DNA of 64,000 nucleotides from an uncultured Lachnospiraceae bacterium (lineage in GTDB: Bacteria > Bacillota > Clostridia > Lachnospirales > Lachnospiraceae), in NCBI GenBank assembly GCA_947053345.1, contig CAMRSM010000013.1, forward strand, positions 32,255 to 96,254, read 5' to 3'. Below, piece by piece: positions 36,344-47,388 of this stretch (position 1 is the first letter of the stretch; every line of letters starts with the position of its first letter). The position numbers and the translations under genes are program-made. The notes beneath the pieces are model-generated. The model was not told the DNA's origin and did not search any database. It saw only the letters and a list, made by a program, of their open reading frames with translations.

Positions 36344-38008
36344 TCATTTCATCTCAAGGATCGCACCGCGGTTGCCCGACGTTACCATCGCCGCATAGCG
36401 GGCAAGATATCCGGTCGTGATCTTCGGCTGCCTTGGCTGCCATCTCTCGCGCCGCCTTTCAAGCTCCTCGTCGGATACGGCAAGCTCCAGCTTGTTTGCC
36501 GGGATATCAATTTTAATAATGTCACCCTCCTCAACAAGCGCAATCGGTCCGCCAACCGCCGCTTCCGGCGATACATGGCCGATGGATGCACCGCGGGATG
36601 CGCCGGAGAAGCGCCCGTCCGTAATCAGCGCAACCGATGAGCCAAGCCCCATGCCCGCGATTGCGGAAGTTGGGTTTAACATTTCCCTCATTCCGGGACC
36701 GCCCTTTGGTCCTTCATAGCGGATGACGACCACATCGCCCGCCACAATCTTTCCGCCCTTGATCGCCTCGATCGCGTCCTCCTCGCAGTCAAAAACCCTT
36801 GCCGGCCCTTCGTGCACCATCATTTCCGGCACGACCGCGGAGCGCTTCACCACGCCGGAATCCGGTGCAAGATTTCCCTTTAATACGGCGATTCCGCCCG
36901 TCTCGCTATAAGGATTTTCCACCGGGCGGATAACCTCTGTATTCTTGTTGACGGCATCCTTAATGTTTTCGCCCACGGTCTTTCCCGTCACGGTCATGCA
37001 ATCAAGGTTAAGCAGCCCCTTCTTGCTGATTTCCTTCATTACCGCGTAAATGCCGCCCGCCTCATTTAAGTCTTCCATGTAGGTTGGACCCGCCGGTGCG
37101 AGATGGCACAAATTCGGGGTTTTCGCGCTGATCCCGTTTGCAATGTCCACATCAAGCTCCACGCCCGCCTCGTGCGCGATGGCAGGAAGGTGCAGCATAC
37201 TGTTCGTCGAACATCCGAGCGCCATATCCATTGTCAGGGCATTTTGGAACGCTTCCTTTGTCATAATATCGCGCGGGCGGATATTCCTTTTTAACATTTC
37301 CATCACCTGCATCCCCGCATGTTTTGCGAGCTTGATGCGCTCGGAGTAAACTGCCGGGATCGTGCCGTTTCCCTGCAAGCCCATGCCGAGCACCTCCGTC
37401 AGGCAGTTCATGCTGTTCGCCGTGTACATGCCGGAGCAGGAACCGCAGGTCGGGCATGCCTTGCACTCATATTCGTAGACATCCTCCTCGCTCATCGTGC
37501 CGGCCGCCAGGGAGCCGACCGCCTCGAACATGCTTGAAAGGCTCGTCTTATGCCCCTTTACATGCCCGGCAAGCATCGGTCCTCCGGAAACAAAGACCGT
37601 CGGGATATTTAATCGCGCCGCCGCCATTAAAAGCCCCGGCACATTCTTATCGCAGTTCGGCACCATGACAAGCGCATCAAACGCGTGCGCCATCGCCATC
37701 GCCTCCGTCGAATCCGCAATCAGGTCGCGGGTTACAAGGGAATATTTCATGCCGACATGCCCCATCGCAATCCCGTCACACACGGCAATCGCCGGAAATA
37801 CAATCGGGGTACCCCCCGCCATCGCCACGCCCATCTTGACGGCGTTTACAATCTTATCAAGGTTCATATGTCCCGGCACGATCTCGTTGTAGGAACTGAC
37901 AATCCCCACGAGCGGGCGGTCAAGCTCCTCCTTTGTCATGCCGAGCGCGTTAAAGAGGGAACGGTGCGGTGCCTGCTGCATCCCCTTGGTTACAGAATCA
38001 CTTTTCAT
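36344..38008 (-). CDS. ilvD: Dihydroxy-acid dehydratase
   Basis: IlvD dehydrates 2,3-dihydroxy-3-methylbutanoate and the related isoleucine precursor, using an iron-sulphur cluster. The 554-residue protein shows the cluster cysteines in [16 protein letters not shown] and [19 protein letters not shown]. The C-terminal motif is [21 protein letters not shown] chose ATG 38008, preceded by GAAGGAGGAAG. The longer frame to 38176 runs into the T-box terminator. Expression is controlled by the T-box at 38118-38447. Confidence 0.96.
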   Translation of the reverse strand: MKSDSVTKGMQQAPHRSLFNALGMTKEELDRPLVGIVSSYNEIVPGHMNLDKIVNAVKMGVAMAGGTPIVFPAIAVCDGIAMGHVGMKYSLVTRDLIADSTEAMAMAHAFDALVMVPNCDKNVPGLLMAAARLNIPTVFVSGGPMLAGHVKGHKTSLSSMFEAVGSLAAGTMSEEDVYEYECKACPTCGSCSGMYTANSMNCLTEVLGMGLQGNGTIPAVYSERIKLAKHAGMQVMEMLKRNIRPRDIMTKEAFQNALTMDMALGCSTNSMLHLPAIAHEAGVELDVDIANGISAKTPNLCHLAPAGPTYMEDLNEAGGIYAVMKEISKKGLLNLDCMTVTGKTVGENIKDAVNKNTEVIRPVENPYSETGGIAVLKGNLAPDSGVVKRSAVVPEMMVHEGPARVFDCEEDAIEAIKGGKIVAGDVVVIRYEGPKGGPGMREMLNPTSAIAGMGLGSSVALITDGRFSGASRGASIGHVSPEAAVGGPIALVEEGDIIKIDIPANKLELAVSDEELERRRERWQPRQPKITTGYLARYAAMVTSGNRGAILEMK

Positions 38009-38117
38009 ATTATCTTCCTCCTTCTTTTTTGTCAGCGGATAACAGACCTGACGGGATATACTCTTCTTTGTCAGGCGGCAGCTTTCGTGGAATACTGCCG
38101 CGGGTGCCCGTATGCAT

Positions 38118-38447
38118 AAAAAAAGCCCTAAGCTACTCCCATAGCTTAGGGCGAATTCACTCATCCGTGGTACCACCTAAATTCAGAATTTCTTCTGCTC
38201 TCTGCAGATACTCGCCTCCGCGAATACCCTCCTCCCTGTAACGTGGGAACTTACGCCGAAGTCTACTTGGCAAATGCCGTTTGGTTCGGGGCTTAAAGGC
38301 TACTTCCCTGTCCGCTTCATGAAAGCTTACACCAACCGCTTCCTCTCTTGGCATCCACCGGACAGCTACTCCTCCTTATCATCGCCTGTCACACAGCATG
38401 GGCAGTTTAACAATCTGTTACGTTAAATTGCCGAAATACTGTTGTTT
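38118..38447 (-). ncRNA. T-box riboswitch upstream of ilvD
   Basis: The minus-strand leader contains the invariant T-box AGGTGGTACCACGG (about 38160-38175). It is followed by a terminator stem GCCCTAAGCTA / TAGCTTAGGGC and a run of seven T. Stem I has pairing CTGTCCG / CGGACAG, an AGAGAGGAAGC-GGTTGGTG distal region and a lower helix AAGG / CCTT. Modelled on the B. subtilis glyQS specifier loop, the specifier position reads GTA, a valine codon, followed by G. The T-box senses uncharged tRNA and allows read-through into ilvD-ilvB. The exact specifier is a tentative hand alignment. Confidence 0.92.
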
Positions 38448-38454
38448 GTGCTAT

Positions 38455-38483
38455 AGTCTAACAGATGGGCAGGAAAATGTCAA
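38455..38483 (-). promoter_or_regulatory. SigA-type promoter of the ilvD T-box unit
   Basis: On the minus strand consensus -35 TTGACA (38483-38478), a 17-base spacer and -10 TAGACT (38460-38455) precede the T-box leader. Transcription would start near 38447. Confidence 0.82.
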
Positions 38484-38544
38484 CTTATTTTTTTGAGGAT
38501 GGCAACCCTTTTTTTGCTAAAATATCCGGCATGCCTCTCTTTTT

Positions 38545-39759
38545 TCATGCATTCTGCGCCAGACAGATTAAAAGTTCAACGACCTTCTCCATATCCTGCA
38601 CGGAAATAAACTCAAACTTCCCGTGGCAATGATATCCCCCCGTGCACAAATTCGGGCACGGCAACCCCATATACGAAAGCCGGGCTCCATCCGTACCCCC
38701 GCGGATCGGACACACAATTGGTGTAATACCAAGCTTTTCCATCGCCGCCTTCGCATTCTCCACCAGTTCCATATGGCAGACAAGCTTCTCCTTCATATTG
38801 TAGTAGGAATCCTTTAAGGAAACCTCCACCGTGCCCTCACCGTACTTTGCATTCAGGAAATCCACCACCTGCATGAAAAGTCGCTTTTTCTCCTCGAACT
38901 TCGCACGGTCATGGTCGCGGATGATATAATCCATCACCGCCTCCTCCACCGAGCCTTCCATCGTATCCAGATGGAAAAATCCCTCATAGCCCTCCGTGTA
39001 GGCAGGTTTCTGCTCCTGCGGCAGCATCCCCTCAAGTTCCATGCCGACCAGCAGCGCATTTTTCATCTGCCCCTTCGCCGACCCCGGATGGATACTTGTA
39101 CCGTGTATCGTTACCTTCGCACCTGCCGCGTTGAAATTCTCGTACTCCAGTTCCCCGACTGCGCCGCCGTCCACCGTGTAAGCACCGTCCGCACCAAAAC
39201 CTTCCACGTCAAAAAAGTCCACACCGCGGCCGACCTCCTCATCCGGGGTGAACCCGATCTTAATCTCCCTGCGCGGGATCTGCGGGTTTGCGAGCAGATA
39301 TTCCGCCATTGCCATGATCTCGGCGATCCCCGCTTTATCATCCGCCCCAAGCAAGGTCGTCCCGTCCGTCACGATCAGATCCTTGCCGATCTCATCCGCA
39401 AGCGCCGGAAACTGCGCCGCACGCATCACAATACCAAGCTCCTCATTCAGAACAATATCCCCGCCCTGATATGGGATAACCTTCGCCTTTACATCCTTCC
39501 CGCTCATCGCGGTCGCCGTATCCATATGCGCAATAAAACCGAGCACCGGCAATTTTTCCCCACATGTTGCCGGAATGGTCGCATATACATAACAATGTTC
39601 CCCCATGCGCACGTCACCCGCACCGATCTGCTTTAATTCTTCCACAAGACATTCCGCGAGCTTCCACTGCTTTTCAGTGCTTGGCACTGCATCCATATCA
39701 TCACACGATTGCGTGTCCATCGCGACATATCTTAAAAAACGTTCCTTTACACTCTGCAT
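38545..39759 (-). CDS. pepT: Peptidase T (tripeptide aminopeptidase)
   Basis: PepT is an M20B di-zinc aminopeptidase that releases the N-terminal residue from tripeptides. The 404-residue protein has metal-site motifs [14 protein letters not shown] (His, Asp) and [18 protein letters not shown]. The catalytic glutamate is in [17 protein letters not shown], and a C-terminal ligand is in [21 protein letters not shown] chose ATG 39759, preceded by GGAGGT, because the longer frame to 39837 is not conserved. A promoter lies at 39932-39960. Confidence 0.95.
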   Translation of the reverse strand: MQSVKERFLRYVAMDTQSCDDMDAVPSTEKQWKLAECLVEELKQIGAGDVRMGEHCYVYATIPATCGEKLPVLGFIAHMDTATAMSGKDVKAKVIPYQGGDIVLNEELGIVMRAAQFPALADEIGKDLIVTDGTTLLGADDKAGIAEIMAMAEYLLANPQIPRREIKIGFTPDEEVGRGVDFFDVEGFGADGAYTVDGGAVGELEYENFNAAGAKVTIHGTSIHPGSAKGQMKNALLVGMELEGMLPQEQKPAYTEGYEGFFHLDTMEGSVEEAVMDYIIRDHDRAKFEEKKRLFMQVVDFLNAKYGEGTVEVSLKDSYYNMKEKLVCHMELVENAKAAMEKLGITPIVCPIRGGTDGARLSYMGLPCPNLCTGGYHCHGKFEFISVQDMEKVVELLICLAQNA

Positions 39760-40213
39760 CGCTTTATACCTCCGTCTGCCATGAAATTGTTCTGCCATCT
39801 TCCCTTGATCCCAAAGCATCCCCTGAAATATGGTCACTTTTGGAGAAACCGGTCAATCCGGCAATTTTCAGACCTAACAGAAACATGCAAACTTCCGGCA
39901 AATATTTCTGTCATTGTTCCCCACGGCCTTATTATACAAAAAAAGCGCACGCGTTGCAAGCTCTAACCGGGATATCTCCCTGTAAAAGTCCTCCCGTGCA
40001 ACAAAAATAAATGGGATAACCGGGGAACAATTCCCTTAAGCCCATTGATTTTTTGCGCCATTCTGTATGATAAAAATTGAACAATGTTCAGAAATGTCGT
40101 ATATAAAAACAGCGAAACTGTTAAAAATCGCGCATGAAAACCACAACCGAATTCTACCCTTTGGAAATAAAGGAAATTTGATAGCAGAATACATACGGCG
40201 CATTGCCATATCT
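39760..40213. other. Intergenic region between ugd and pepT
   Basis: This 454-base stretch holds the pepT promoter: on the minus strand TTGCAA at 39960-39955, 17 bases, TATAAT at 39937-39932. The leader is about 170 bases. I see no convincing gene. A plus-strand frame from 40067 runs into ugd in antisense and has no ribosome site. No clear terminator for the polysaccharide operon was found. Confidence 0.6.
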
Positions 40214-41518
40214 TTAATCCCGCCGGAACAGATCCCTTGTATACACCTTCCCCTTCACATCATCCAGGCAGGCATCGCACCGGTTCGCGATGATCACGTC
40301 CGCTTCCGCCTTAAATCTCGCAAGGTCATTCACCACCAGCGACCCGAAAAACGTGCTTCCGTCCGAAAGCGTCGGCTCGTAAACGACCACTGCAGCCCCC
40401 TTTGCCTTGACACGCTTCATCACCCCCTGGATCGAACTCTGGCGGAAATTGTCGGAGCCGGATTTCATCACCAGACGGTACACACCGACCACGACCGGGC
40501 GTTCCCTCCCCTCATCCCACATGGAATTTGCCGTGTAGTATCCTGCCTTTGCCAATACCCTGTCCGCGATAAAATCCTTCCTTGTCCGGTTGCTCTCCAC
40601 AATCGCCCGGATCAGTTCCTCCGGAACATTCCCGTAATTCGCCAATAACTGTTTGGAATCCTTCGGCAGGCAGTAGCCGCCGTAGCCAAACGACGGATTG
40701 TTGTAATGGTCTCCGATGCGCGGATCAAGACAGACCCCCCGGATGATCGAGGCTGTATCAAGACCTTTCAGCTCCGCATAGGTATCAAGTTCATTGAAAT
40801 AAGAAACGCGCAGTGCAAGGTAAGTATTCGCGAAAAGCTTCACCGCCTCCGCTTCCGTCGAGCCCATGAACAGCGTCTCGATGTTCCCCTTCTTTGCCCC
40901 CTCTTGTAAAAGCCGCGCAAAGATATGGGCTTTTTGATCCGCCGCGGCAGGCTGCCCATAAGTATCATCCGTGGAAGTCCCCTCTTGCCGCCCATCCGTG
41001 GACACAATGATCCGCGACGGGTAGAGGTTGTCGTACAGCGCCTTCGATTCCCGCAAAAACTCCGGACTGAAAACAATATTGCCCGCATGGTATTTCCCCC
41101 TCACGGACTTGGTATAGCCAACCGGCACGGTCGATTTGATCACAACCAGAGGCGGATCTTCCCTCTCCGCAGTCACCGAGAGCACCTGTTCAATCACGTT
41201 CTCTACCGCGCCCGTGTCAAAGAAATTCCTCTGTGGGTCATAGTTGGTCGGCGCAGCGACGATGACAAAGTCCGCATCCCGGTATGCCGCCGCACCGTCA
41301 AGCGTCGCCGTCAAGTCAAGCTCTTCCTCAGCAAGGTACTTTTCTATGTACTCGTCCTGAAGCGGTGATTTCCCCGCATTGATCAGTGCCACCTTCTCTT
41401 CCACGATATCCACTGCCGTCACATGGTTGTGCTGCGAAAGCAGCACTGCGAGGCTTAGCCCCACGTAGCCCGTCCCGGCGACGGCGATGTTGTATGATGG
41501 TTTTTTCTTGGTTTCCAC
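40214..41518 (-). CDS. ugd: UDP-glucose 6-dehydrogenase
   Basis: The enzyme oxidises UDP-glucose to UDP-glucuronate with two NAD. The N-terminal Rossmann motif is [15 protein letters not shown], and the catalytic cysteine is in [15 protein letters not shown]. The 434-residue length is normal for the family. I start it at GTG 41518 because AAAAGGAGG lies 8 bases upstream and the protein then begins [10 protein letters not shown]. The longer frame to 41644 has no such site and would overlap the epimerase gene. It is the last gene of the polysaccharide locus and feeds the next enzyme. Confidence 0.92.
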   Translation of the reverse strand: METKKKPSYNIAVAGTGYVGLSLAVLLSQHNHVTAVDIVEEKVALINAGKSPLQDEYIEKYLAEEELDLTATLDGAAAYRDADFVIVAAPTNYDPQRNFFDTGAVENVIEQVLSVTAEREDPPLVVIKSTVPVGYTKSVRGKYHAGNIVFSPEFLRESKALYDNLYPSRIIVSTDGRQEGTSTDDTYGQPAAADQKAHIFARLLQEGAKKGNIETLFMGSTEAEAVKLFANTYLALRVSYFNELDTYAELKGLDTASIIRGVCLDPRIGDHYNNPSFGYGGYCLPKDSKQLLANYGNVPEELIRAIVESNRTRKDFIADRVLAKAGYYTANSMWDEGRERPVVVGVYRLVMKSGSDNFRQSSIQGVMKRVKAKGAAVVVYEPTLSDGSTFFGSLVVNDLARFKAEADVIIANRCDACLDDVKGKVYTRDLFRRD

Positions 41519-41609
41519 TTCCCATGCCTCCTTTTCTAGGTTTTGCATACATTTATCCGGCACCCTGCCGCTGCTTTTCCATTCACCGTGCGGCTTGCAT
41601 ACCGCCCTG

Positions 41610-42770
41610 TCAGTTCCCGTAATACCCCTTATACCATTCCGCAAAAGCCCGCAATCCCGCTCTTAGCCCCGTCGACGGCCGAAACCCAAAATCCTCCCAA
41701 AGCGCCGAGGTGTCCGCATACGTCACCGCCACATCCCCTGGCTGCATCGGAACAAGCTCCGTATGCGCCCCGAAATCATAACCTTCCGGCAGCACTCCCG
41801 CACGCACAAGTTCCTGCTGCAGGACATCCACAAATTCCAGCAGGTTCTCCGACCGGCTATTCCCGATATTGTAGACCGCATATGGCGGAAGCGGCAGGCC
41901 GTCCTCCCCCACATGCCTTTCCGGCGCGCCTTGCATCACCCGCACCACGCCCTCCACGATATCGTCAATGTATGTGAAATCCCGCCGGCAGTCCCCATAG
42001 TTAAAAATCCGGATTTTCCCGCCCGCGCGCAGCTTGTCCGTAAACCCAAAATATGCCATGTCCGGCCGCCCCGCCGGTCCGTAGACCGTGAAAAACCGCA
42101 GTCCTGTGGACGGGATATTGTACAACTTCGCATATGCGTGAGCCATCAATTCATCCGACTTCTTCGTTGCCGCGTACAGCGAGACTGGGCTGTCCACTTT
42201 ATCCCCCGTCGAATATGGAACCCTGTCGTTTGACCCATAGACCGAGGATGAGGAGGCGTACACGAGATGTTCCACTCCCCTTGCTCCTTCGTCATACGAA
42301 TGGCGGCAGGCCTCAAGAATGTTGTAGAAACCGATCAGGTTCGACTCTATATATGCATCCGGATTCGTGATGGAATAGCGGACACCCGCCTGTGCTGCGA
42401 GATTGACAACGATATCCGGCCGGTAAATCTGGAACAGAACCGAGACCACCGCCTTATCCGAAATGTCCGCCTTTATAAAGCAGAAACGCCCAACGCCGGT
42501 TTCGGCATCTGCGCCGGAAGTAATATCAAAAATACCGTCCCCCCTGCTGAAACCCCTGCTATCCGGATCCCTTACTGGTTCCGCCGCCGCCCGCACCTGT
42601 GCCAGCCGGTATTCCTTCAGCGAGACATCATAGTAATCGTTCATGTTGTCGACCCCGACAACACGGATTCCCGCAAAAGAACGCAGCAGCCTGGCTGCAA
42701 GATTCGCCCCGATAAAACCTGCCGCACCGGTGATCAAAACAACCTTATTTTCCAACCCAACCTTCTGCAT
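41610..42770 (-). CDS. UDP-glucuronate 4-epimerase-like NAD epimerase
   Basis: This is a short-chain dehydrogenase/epimerase of 386 residues. It has the NAD motif [16 protein letters not shown] and catalytic YAATKKS. The segment ending in [17 protein letters not shown] is typical of UDP-glucuronate 4-epimerases (GalE-like CapI/LpsL). [18 protein letters not shown] also matches. It would convert UDP-glucuronate made by the neighbouring Ugd into UDP-galacturonate. About 25 residues near 55-80 look like a lineage-specific insertion. It precedes ugd by 91 bases. Confidence 0.88.
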   Translation of the reverse strand: MQKVGLENKVVLITGAAGFIGANLAARLLRSFAGIRVVGVDNMNDYYDVSLKEYRLAQVRAAAEPVRDPDSRGFSRGDGIFDITSGADAETGVGRFCFIKADISDKAVVSVLFQIYRPDIVVNLAAQAGVRYSITNPDAYIESNLIGFYNILEACRHSYDEGARGVEHLVYASSSSVYGSNDRVPYSTGDKVDSPVSLYAATKKSDELMAHAYAKLYNIPSTGLRFFTVYGPAGRPDMAYFGFTDKLRAGGKIRIFNYGDCRRDFTYIDDIVEGVVRVMQGAPERHVGEDGLPLPPYAVYNIGNSRSENLLEFVDVLQQELVRAGVLPEGYDFGAHTELVPMQPGDVAVTYADTSALWEDFGFRPSTGLRAGLRAFAEWYKGYYGN

Positions 42771-42955
42771 CGTGATCCTCCCTAAGTTTCATCCCATAAC
42801 CTACTGCCATTTTTCCCTGTTGCATCATGCACCCCCACAAACAAGTCCGGGGCTTTCCTGCGCCCGGAACCTGCCGCCCGGCAGAATGGGCAAGAAAAGC
42901 CAGCCTGCACTGCATATACCTTAACCGAGGCGAACCGTGCAGAATTCCGCCCTTC

Positions 42956-44701
42956 CTACCGCTCCCTTACGATTTTCCCGTCCCCGACGCGGTATACCAT
43001 GTCACATCCCGCGATCGTCGCCAGCCGGTGCGCGATGATCACCAGTGTCTTCTTCCCGTGCAGCCGGTTAACGGACTCCATGATCGCCGCCTCTGTTCCC
43101 GTATCAAGCGCCGAAGTCGCCTCGTCAAAAATAAGCAGCCCCGGATCCGGATACAGCGCACGCGCGATCCCGATCCTCTGGCGCTGTCCGCCGGAAAGAC
43201 GTATCCCCCGCTCTCCGACCGCCGTGTCAAGCCCCTCCGGAAGCCCGCGCACAAAATCCGCCAGCTGTGCCTCCTCCAGTGCCCTCCAGACCTGCGCCTC
43301 GTCAACCGCCTCCCCAGCAACCCCGAAGGCCACGTTCGCACGGATCGTGTCGTCCAACAGGAAAATCATCTGCGGAATATAGCCGATGTGCGACAGCCAC
43401 TGTGCATAATGCCCTTCAACCGGCACACCGTCTGCAAGCACCTTTCCCGACTGTGGATGTAAAAGCCCCAGCATGATGTCCACCGCCGTCGTCTTGCCCG
43501 CACCGGACGCGCCGACAATGCCGACGGATTTTCCGACCGGGATAAGCATGTCCACATCCTGCAGGACAGGTTCCTCCGCGTCCGGGTAATGGTAAGTGAT
43601 ACCGCAAAGTTTAACTTCCTGTTTCATGGACAAAACCTTTGCACCACTTTCCGGCATCCCCTCCTCTTCCTTTTCACATTCTGACCTGCCTGATAACTGA
43701 AGGCTCTCCAGCAGGTTGTCCAAGGATGGCTCATAATACGATACCCCATTTAATGAAGCTGAAATCCGGTTTGCACTCGGCATCAGCTTCATCGCCGCCA
43801 TCCCGAACGCCGCGATCGTCGGAACCAGCCCCGATGTTTCCGCTCCCATCAGGACAGCCACAAGCAGTGCAGCCAACATCGAAACCACACTTGCTATTTC
43901 AATAAGCAGCCTCGGAACATTCTGCAGCAAATTATTCCAACGTTCCGCCCTTACCAGCCGCCGTCCATGCATACTAAAATTTTGATTAAAAAATTCCTGC
44001 TTGTTTCCGACCACGACCTCTTTCATCCCATTTACCATCTGGAGAAGCCATTTATTCGTCTGTGCCGCGCTCTCCTGCAATATCATCCCCTGCCGCCGCA
44101 GCATCGGCTTTGCCACCTTCGCGATCAAAAGCATTGCCAAGAACAGGATAATCCCTACCAACAATGTCATCAGCGGATTAATCACGAAAACAGCAACCAC
44201 CAGCGCCAACGCCACAACCAGTTCGGTATAATAATTTAACATACAAGAAAGCAGATTAAATGCATATGCTACATCCTGCTGGACAACCCGGACAATTTCC
44301 CCGGAACTTGCCCCCAGATAATACTCATACCCACGGTTCAGGTAAGCATCCATCAGGCGCTGCTGCATGCGGAAACGGTTATTGTAGACAAACCGGGTCT
44401 GTGCGTAAATCTGGAACGCCAGATAGATATCCTTAAAAATGAATATAATGATCAGCAGCAGGACACAGAAAACCAAAAACCCGCGCCCGGTCTGTATATG
44501 CAACAAGCGGCATACCTCTGCCACCAGCCTGTTTTCCTCCATGATATCCTCCTGCATCACCACTGACACCAACGGCACCACCAGGGATACCCCAAGGATC
44601 TCAAGGAACGCCCCGAACAGCATCAGGAAAAACAAAACCACAAGCTGCCGTTTCTGCCTTGAAGAAAAAAGTTTCTGAAATTTCTGAAATGCTGACCACA
44701 T
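42956..44701 (-). CDS. ABC transporter, fused membrane and ATPase domains (flippase/exporter)
   Basis: This 581-residue half-transporter has six membrane segments in residues 20-315. An ATPase domain follows, with Walker A GASGAGKTT, signature LSGGQRQRIGIARALY and Walker B LLIFDEATSALD. The membrane part resembles PglK/HepA-type exporters in glycan loci, which flip lipid-linked oligosaccharides. No Wzx-type (MOP) flippase is visible in this part of the locus, so this ABC protein is the best candidate for that step. GGAGG lies 12 bases before ATG 44701, a long spacing. Confidence 0.85.
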   Translation of the reverse strand: MWSAFQKFQKLFSSRQKRQLVVLFFLMLFGAFLEILGVSLVVPLVSVVMQEDIMEENRLVAEVCRLLHIQTGRGFLVFCVLLLIIIFIFKDIYLAFQIYAQTRFVYNNRFRMQQRLMDAYLNRGYEYYLGASSGEIVRVVQQDVAYAFNLLSCMLNYYTELVVALALVVAVFVINPLMTLLVGIILFLAMLLIAKVAKPMLRRQGMILQESAAQTNKWLLQMVNGMKEVVVGNKQEFFNQNFSMHGRRLVRAERWNNLLQNVPRLLIEIASVVSMLAALLVAVLMGAETSGLVPTIAAFGMAAMKLMPSANRISASLNGVSYYEPSLDNLLESLQLSGRSECEKEEEGMPESGAKVLSMKQEVKLCGITYHYPDAEEPVLQDVDMLIPVGKSVGIVGASGAGKTTAVDIMLGLLHPQSGKVLADGVPVEGHYAQWLSHIGYIPQMIFLLDDTIRANVAFGVAGEAVDEAQVWRALEEAQLADFVRGLPEGLDTAVGERGIRLSGGQRQRIGIARALYPDPGLLIFDEATSALDTGTEAAIMESVNRLHGKKTLVIIAHRLATIAGCDMVYRVGDGKIVRER

Positions 44702-44764
44702 ACGAACATCAAACCTCCATAAAACCCATGCCAGAGCCAAACTAACCTACGCCCTATCCCTAAA

Positions 44765-45857
44765 TCATCTGTTCCTGTATTTTTCTACAAAAATAAAAAA
44801 ATTGTCTTTTCCCTGCCGAAAAACTTTGCATACAAAGCGCGCAAGCTTATTTTGTGCATGATCCATACAAAAATACCGCACCCATTCCACCGCACCCGCA
44901 GCCATAAAAACCAAAAGGATGCAGACCACACAGGCCGGGTTCAGATAACTCTGCGACTCATTTTTCAAAAAGGACGGCTGTACAAAATGGAACAGTACCT
45001 TTCTTACCCCCCCCCTCGCACAAATATGTACCAAACATTGGGAAAGCAAGCAGGTTTACACCAATACTTTTCCATTTCATTCTCTTAAACAAAACAAAAA
45101 CCAGCACACCCGCCGCAACGGTAAAAACCGAACAGTCCCTCGCAAATGGCGCAAAAACCCCGCCTTTCCCCGTATAGATCCCCCTGAAAATGCTTGCCGA
45201 AATATTTAGGACATACTCTGAACCAAACAATAAGACCAACGCCGCCAAAGTTTTCTTCACACTGATTTTGTCCACATCCACCCAGCGGGCAAGATACCGC
45301 CCGATCAGATAGATGATGAACATGTTCACCGGTCCTTTCCCGCTGTCGGAAAGCACCTGGAAATAAAGGAACGTAGGGATGGCGCTGAACACCACGAGCA
45401 GCAGGAGGAGCAATTTGCGCGTTCCTTCCCTGCCAAGTCCATCCACCATTCGGTCAATATAGCCCGAAAACAGAGCGATGATAAAAAATGAGGTCATGTA
45501 CCAATAACGGTTCGCCGCTAGCGGCAGGAAGGATTTCGTCAGCGAGACCACCGAAAACCCTTCTCCCAAAACCAAGGGAATCACGGCATATGACACCACG
45601 GAATAAAAAAAGACCGTAAGCCAGAGGCTAACGAATCTCTCCCCCTTCGCCCGGATCCCGTAATAACCCGTAACCAGCATAAAACAGCTCACACCAACGT
45701 TAAATATCGTATTGATGAACACTCCCACATACAAATTTCTCCCGGTCGCAACATTCATTAACGGCGCAAACATGTGCATCGTTATGATCCCAAGCATGGC
45801 AAGGATGCGAAGCAGCTCGAGCCCCGACTCCCTGCCATAAATTCTTTCTTTTAACAT
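44765..45857 (-). pseudogene. Acyltransferase-3 family membrane protein, frame off at poly-G9
   Basis: Residues 1-285 (from ATG 45857) look like an acyltransferase-3 membrane protein. Features are a starting arginine-glutamate motif (GRESGLELLRILAMLGIITM with H and MF next) and eight or more membrane segments. After CEGG the frame enters a run of nine G (45015-45007) and ends 14 codons later. The other frame beyond the tract continues with RKVLFHFVQPSFL and a further membrane segment to 44765. A run of 8 or 11 G would join the two into about 364 residues. It overlaps the manC stop by 7 bases. It would O-acylate a sugar when in frame. Confidence 0.8.
45007..45015 (-). repeat. Poly-G tract, 9 bases, in acyltransferase gene
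   Basis: Nine C on the plus strand read as nine G in the coding strand of the acyltransferase gene. The current length breaks the frame, and 8 or 11 would restore it. Confidence 0.9.
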
Positions 45858-47311
45858 GTTTCTGCCTCCTCGATCTGTACTTCAAGCAGCACCGTGTCCT
45901 CCACCGCCCGCAGACCGTGCAGGATTCCGCGCTCGATTGTGAACGTATCCCCCGCCAGTGCATCATGATCCCTTCCCTTGATCCGAACCACCGCCCTGCC
46001 GCTTAATACCGTCCACACTTCAAGATGCCGTTCATGCCTCGTTTCCTCCATACACTTTCCCGCCTGAACCAGCTTCTTCTTTGTCACGGTGCGGTTCCCG
46101 CGCGCGTCCACTGACAAATTCAGCACGGTGTACTCCCCCCACGAACGCTCCTCGTACATCGGGCGCAGGTCGCGGTCCCCCACATACTTCTTGATGTATG
46201 AACTCTGTACCTTGTCTGCCACCAGGATCCCGTCCGGGCTCGCCACCACGACCATGTCCTTCGCCCCCATCACGACGACCGGGATTTCAAGCTCGTTGAT
46301 CACATGCGTATTCACACAGTCCCCCGACACTGCCACATCCCCGATCGGCTTTTCCTCCATCACCTCGGTCAGCGTGTTCCATGTCCCAAGGTCTTTCCAC
46401 TCGCCGTCATAAGGAACAACCGCTACAGATTTTGCTTTTTCCACGACGGCATAATCAAAGCTTGTCTTCTTGAATGTCGAATATTGGCGCAACACGTCTG
46501 CATAACACCCACATTCCACGGCTGCCCGCACAATATCCATCAGGTAGGAGAGCCGGAAGGCGAATACCCCGCAGTTCCAGAGCCCGCCTCGTCCGATCAA
46601 CTCCTGCGCCGCGCGGGCATCCGGCTTTTCCTTAAATTTTTCCACGGGCATGATCCCCGCTGCCCCACTCGGACTGCTACCGCGAGGAACATCACCTCCC
46701 GTCACGGCATTCCCCAAGTCTTGTGCCAAAGCATCCGACATCCTTTTGTCCCATGCACCCGAAATGTCCGAAATCCGGTGCATATCAGTTTTGCCCGAGT
46801 CAAAACCTGGTTTTACATCCACATCCGCTGGGATGATATACCCATACTTCTCCGACGGATACGTCGGCTTCACACCCATCAGAACGATATCCGCAATCCC
46901 ATCCTGAACCGCTGTATCCAGGCACTTTAGCATCTTAAAATACCCGTCCCCCACATATGGGTCAACCGGTAGCACGGCAACCGTCTCATGTGCCGGGCAT
47001 TTTTTCTCAAAATATAAGTAAGCTGCCGACAGCGCGATCGCCGGGAATGTGTTCCTGCGCTCCGGCTCCACCACCAAAGAAACCTGACCACCAAGCTGCC
47101 CCTTTATGGATCCAACCTGCGCGGCGCTCGTCGCGATCGTGATATCCGCGCCAAAGCCTGCCGTCCCAAGCTGGCGGAATACCCGTTGCAGCATGGACTC
47201 GGCCTCCCCGTCCCCGTTTCTGACCACCTTTAAAAACTGCTTCGAGCGGACATCATTCGACAACGGCCAAAGACGCTTTCCTGACCCGCCGGACAATAGT
47301 ACAATCCTCAT
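45851..47311 (-). CDS. manC: Mannose-1-phosphate guanylyltransferase (type II, with isomerase-like cupin)
   Basis: This enzyme makes GDP-mannose from mannose-1-phosphate and GTP. The 486-residue protein has the N-terminal pyrophosphorylase signature LLSGGSGKRLWPLS and the sugar-binding FKEKP motif. A C-terminal cupin domain with ERSWGEYTVLNL and HERHLEVWTVLSG follows, as in AlgA/ManC type II enzymes. An insertion of about 30 residues near 165-210 is rich in glycine and serine. It supplies the GDP-mannose used by Gmd in the same operon. No phosphomannomutase gene is in the window. Confidence 0.93.
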   Translation of the reverse strand: MRIVLLSGGSGKRLWPLSNDVRSKQFLKVVRNGDGEAESMLQRVFRQLGTAGFGADITIATSAAQVGSIKGQLGGQVSLVVEPERRNTFPAIALSAAYLYFEKKCPAHETVAVLPVDPYVGDGYFKMLKCLDTAVQDGIADIVLMGVKPTYPSEKYGYIIPADVDVKPGFDSGKTDMHRISDISGAWDKRMSDALAQDLGNAVTGGDVPRGSSPSGAAGIMPVEKFKEKPDARAAQELIGRGGLWNCGVFAFRLSYLMDIVRAAVECGCYADVLRQYSTFKKTSFDYAVVEKAKSVAVVPYDGEWKDLGTWNTLTEVMEEKPIGDVAVSGDCVNTHVINELEIPVVVMGAKDMVVVASPDGILVADKVQSSYIKKYVGDRDLRPMYEERSWGEYTVLNLSVDARGNRTVTKKKLVQAGKCMEETRHERHLEVWTVLSGRAVVRIKGRDHDALAGDTFTIERGILHGLRAVEDTVLLEVQIEEAETC

Positions 47312-47388
47312 CCCTGACCTCCATCATTCATGCATATTCCCTGACCCGCCATACGCCCTTTCCATACCACCAATATACAAATAAGAAA

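Noticed and set aside
40067..40648. Plus-strand frame of 193 codons starting between pepT and ugd
   Set aside because: Three quarters of it is antisense to ugd and there is no ribosome site before its ATG.
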